From NCBI RefSeq assembly GCF_902459535.1, contig NZ_LR699553.1:1302001-1366000 (forward strand): a stretch of 64,000 nt of DNA, given 5' to 3'. Under the pieces are notes generated by a model that saw nothing but the letters and a program-made list of their open reading frames with translations, was not told the DNA's origin and searched no databases. Source of the stretch: Paraburkholderia dioscoreae. Its GTDB lineage: Bacteria; Pseudomonadota; Gammaproteobacteria; Burkholderiales; Burkholderiaceae. Shown here one piece after another: positions 62,816 to 64,000 of the stretch (the first letter of the stretch is position 1; every line of letters starts with the position of its first letter). The position numbers and the translations under genes were made by a program.

Positions 62816-62847
62816 GTGCGGCGGCGCTCCGGCGAGCGCCGCCGCAC
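62816..62847 (+). other. 13-bp perfect hairpin between chitinase and holin-like genes
   Basis: GTGCGGCGGCGCT (62816-62828) pairs with AGCGCCGCCGCAC (62835-62847) around the loop CCGGCG. No T-run follows, so it is not an intrinsic terminator. It lies 34 bases after the chitinase stop and 42 bases before the holin-like start and could lower or delay expression of the latter. Confidence 0.8.
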
Positions 62848-62889
62848 ACAAGCCGGTCGGCTTCTGGACCTTTGGAGTTGGATACCATC

Positions 62890-63279
62890 ATGGCCACTTA
62901 TCCTGTTGTTTTTTCCGCCACTCCGGTATTGGTGGGCGGCTTGAGAGGCAGTGTTGCCTTCGTCGCGTCGCACATGCTCAACGACTTCGAAAGGGTATTG
63001 GGCGTCGCTTGTGGAGCGCTCCTGTATCTGACGCGTTCGCATGAGACCACGACGTGGCGCAAGGCGATCTATTTCGTCGTGTCGCTCGTAGGTGGCAATG
63101 TTCTCGCACGGCGGATCGTCCTGAACTGGCCGCAGGTGGAACCGTGGCTGGCCGGGTTCATCGCGAGTGCGGCGCTCGTGACGTTCACGATTATCGCGCT
63201 CGACTGGAGTGAGCGGCACGTCGAGCCGACGCTGGACCGTCTGTACGCATGGATTGTCAGACGGCTCCTCAAAGGATGA
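62890..63279 (+). CDS. Holin-like small membrane protein
   Basis: A 129-residue protein from the ATG at 62890 (MATYPVVFSATPVLVGGLRG), GGAG about 14 bases upstream; a TTG at 62872 is in frame. Three hydrophobic segments are seen (about 8-28, 58-75 and 86-104, the last FIASAALVTFTIIALDW), with a short amphipathic stretch VLGVACGALLYLTRSHETTT between. The C-terminus is basic (YAWIVRRLLKG), as in holins. Size, topology, the TTTWRKAIYFVVSLVGG segment and position after an endolysin and chitinase fit a putative phage-holin family, but sequence identity to a named family was not checked. Confidence 0.62.
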   Translation: MATYPVVFSATPVLVGGLRGSVAFVASHMLNDFERVLGVACGALLYLTRSHETTTWRKAIYFVVSLVGGNVLARRIVLNWPQVEPWLAGFIASAALVTFTIIALDWSERHVEPTLDRLYAWIVRRLLKG

Positions 63280-63307
63280 CGCAGGGTGTGCACGAAGAGC
63301 GCAAAAA

Positions 63308-63332
63308 AAGGCGGGTCGCGATGGCCCGCCTT
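63308..63332 (-). terminator. Terminator-like hairpin, minus orientation
   Basis: Read on the minus strand, AAGGCGGG, a nine-base loop and CCCGCCTT run into a tract of T residues. In the plus direction the stem is followed by GACAC, so it would stop the holin transcript only weakly. Confidence 0.5.
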
Positions 63333-63563
63333 GACACATGTCGTGCGAGGCGGCGCTTGTTTTTCTCCGTCTCCCAAGCGGGCTGCCGACACCCTTCGAT
63401 CGAATTGATCCTGTCTCGAAAACGTGCCTTTGTCTTATGACTTCAGGCAGTCTCGCTCCACGAGCGTTGTATCTCTAGCATAGACCTCTGGCAACGGCAT
63501 CAGGCATTTTTACTTCGGATGGCGAAGTATATGAGAGATATTTGATTCAGGGTGGATAAGTTT

Positions 63564-63579
63564 GTTGTCACTTGACAAC
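63564..63579. promoter_or_regulatory. Perfect 7-2-7 palindrome upstream of the HicA-like gene
   Basis: GTTGTCACTTGACAAC is a perfect inverted repeat 32 bases before the start. It contains TTGACA (63572-63577), and TAAATT lies 17 bases on. However, that promoter would start transcription at about 63607, after the GGAGG ribosome-binding site, so the palindrome is better viewed as an operator. Confidence 0.5.
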
Positions 63580-63611
63580 CTTGCTTCCACTCATTAAATT
63601 GGAGGGCGTAG

Positions 63612-63857
63612 ATGGTTCGAGGAACCCATTCCAAGAAAGAGGTCGAGGCGGCATTGGCGTACGCGGAACAGAACGGTTGGCGTGTTCAGGGCGGTGGCAA
63701 AAGCCACGCCTGGGGAAAAATGTACTGTCCCGACAAAGACGCCGAGTGCCGGTGCGGCGAGTTCTGCATAGCGAGCGTCTGGAGTACGCCGAAGAATCCC
63801 GGCAACCATGCCAGGCATCTGCGGCGCATTGTGGATAACTGCACGGCTCGCCGGTAG
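63612..63857 (+). CDS. Small HicA-like protein, possible toxin
   Basis: An 81-residue protein, GGAGG seven bases before the ATG. The layout EVEAALAYAEQNGWRVQGGG, KSHAWGKMYCP and TPKNPGNHARHLRRIVDNC resembles the small double-stranded-RNA-binding-like fold of HicA toxins. These carry a glycine-rich turn and a conserved histidine, here in GKSHAWGK. Unlike classical HicA it has a cysteine cluster (CPDKDAECRCGEFC), perhaps binding a metal. The next gene starts 53 bases later. Toxin activity is inference. Confidence 0.6.
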   Translation: MVRGTHSKKEVEAALAYAEQNGWRVQGGGKSHAWGKMYCPDKDAECRCGEFCIASVWSTPKNPGNHARHLRRIVDNCTARR

Positions 63858-63910
63858 CAGGGGCGTTCTGTTGGCGACAGTGTCGGGCTGAATGAAAGCA
63901 GGAGTAACGT

Positions 63911-64000
63911 ATGGAATATGTGTTCACCTTGAAGTACCAGCTCGCGGCGGAAGATTGCGATCTTGACGCGATCGTTGAGCGTCTGGGCGAAGCTGGGTGT
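63911..64000 (+). CDS. Start of a protein cut by the window edge, partner of the HicA-like gene
   Basis: Thirty codons are visible, beginning MEYVFTLKYQLAAEDCDLDA and ending RLGEAGC, with AGGAG nine bases before the ATG. The frame is open to the last base. The N-terminus resembles proteins I recall carrying a C-terminal helix-turn-helix and pairing with the small upstream gene. That part lies outside the window, so an antitoxin or DNA-binding role is unproven. Confidence 0.6.
   Translation, partial: MEYVFTLKYQLAAEDCDLDAIVERLGEAGC

Larger units (their letters stand above)
63280..63611. other. Gene-free region with several inverted repeats
   Basis: 332 bases between the holin-like gene and the HicA-like gene. 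It holds a hairpin at 63308-63332 (AAGGCGGG/CCCGCCTT, with the T-run only on the minus strand), a small inverted repeat TACTTC/GAAGTA at 63511-63529, and the palindrome at 63564-63579. AT content rises from about 63440, marking a change from the preceding cluster. No coding sequence was found. Confidence 0.5.

Noticed and set aside
63572..63600. TTGACA-17-TAAATT as the promoter of the HicA-like gene
   Set aside because: Transcription would begin at about 63607, after the GGAGG ribosome-binding site, making the good ribosome-binding site useless; kept only as part of a palindrome.
57773..64000. A prophage remnant
   Set aside because: Muramidase and holin-like genes are phage-derived in type, but no integrase, capsid, tail or terminase gene is present and the cargo is a chitinase with its own regulator.

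Overview
The window looks like chromosomal DNA of a Paraburkholderia/Burkholderia-type betaproteobacterium. This rests on high-GC coding with strong third-position bias, the order secG, tRNA-Leu(GAG), nuoA-N, DUF2818, nudix hydrolase, the ilvI-ilvH-ilvC, psd, pssA, leuA block, and the kdpFABC-DE block. No insertion sequence, integrase or CRISPR array was seen. Species was not determined.

Layout. 0-2 kb: a TPR/glycosyltransferase protein (minus strand). 2.3-10.8 kb: the Kdp high-affinity potassium pump with its sensor kinase and response regulator. 10.9-15.8 kb: a guanidine-II riboswitch and guanidinium exporter, a DUF4126 membrane protein, an FtsX-like permease, a truncated haemoglobin and a DUF924 protein. 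16-21 kb (minus strand): a TetR-LOG-SDR operon, then a diacylglycerol kinase, a GT4 glycosyltransferase and a PlcP/LpxH-like phosphoesterase preceded by a good Pho box. This second group reads as a phosphate-starvation membrane-lipid remodelling operon. 21.3-23.6 kb (minus strand): sigma factor, DUF3619, DUF3106 and RDD operon. 24-31 kb: branched-chain amino-acid synthesis (ilvI, ilvH, ilvC, leuA) interleaved with phospholipid synthesis (psd, pssA). 31-36 kb: SulP transporter with beta-carbonic anhydrase, a lipoprotein and an orphan periplasmic binding protein. 36-41 kb: rpsO, pnp, quinone oxidoreductase, tpiA, secG. 41.4-57.7 kb: tRNA-Leu and the complete 14-gene complex I operon.

57.8-63.3 kb is the accessory part of greatest interest. 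A membrane-anchored regulator with two winged-helix domains is divergent from a phage-type muramidase. Next come a large GH18 chitinase with PKD and chitin-binding modules but no Sec or Tat signal peptide, and a holin-like small membrane protein. I interpret this as a type-10-like (holin/endolysin) export or lytic release system for chitinase. Strong RNA hairpins lie in front of both lytic genes. At 63.6-64 kb a small HicA-like protein precedes a gene cut by the window edge; this may be a toxin-antitoxin-like pair.

All functions are inferred from reading translated sequence and motifs; no database search was run. Start codons were moved from the longest frame where ribosome-binding sites, overlaps or family N-termini argued for it, and this is stated per entry.
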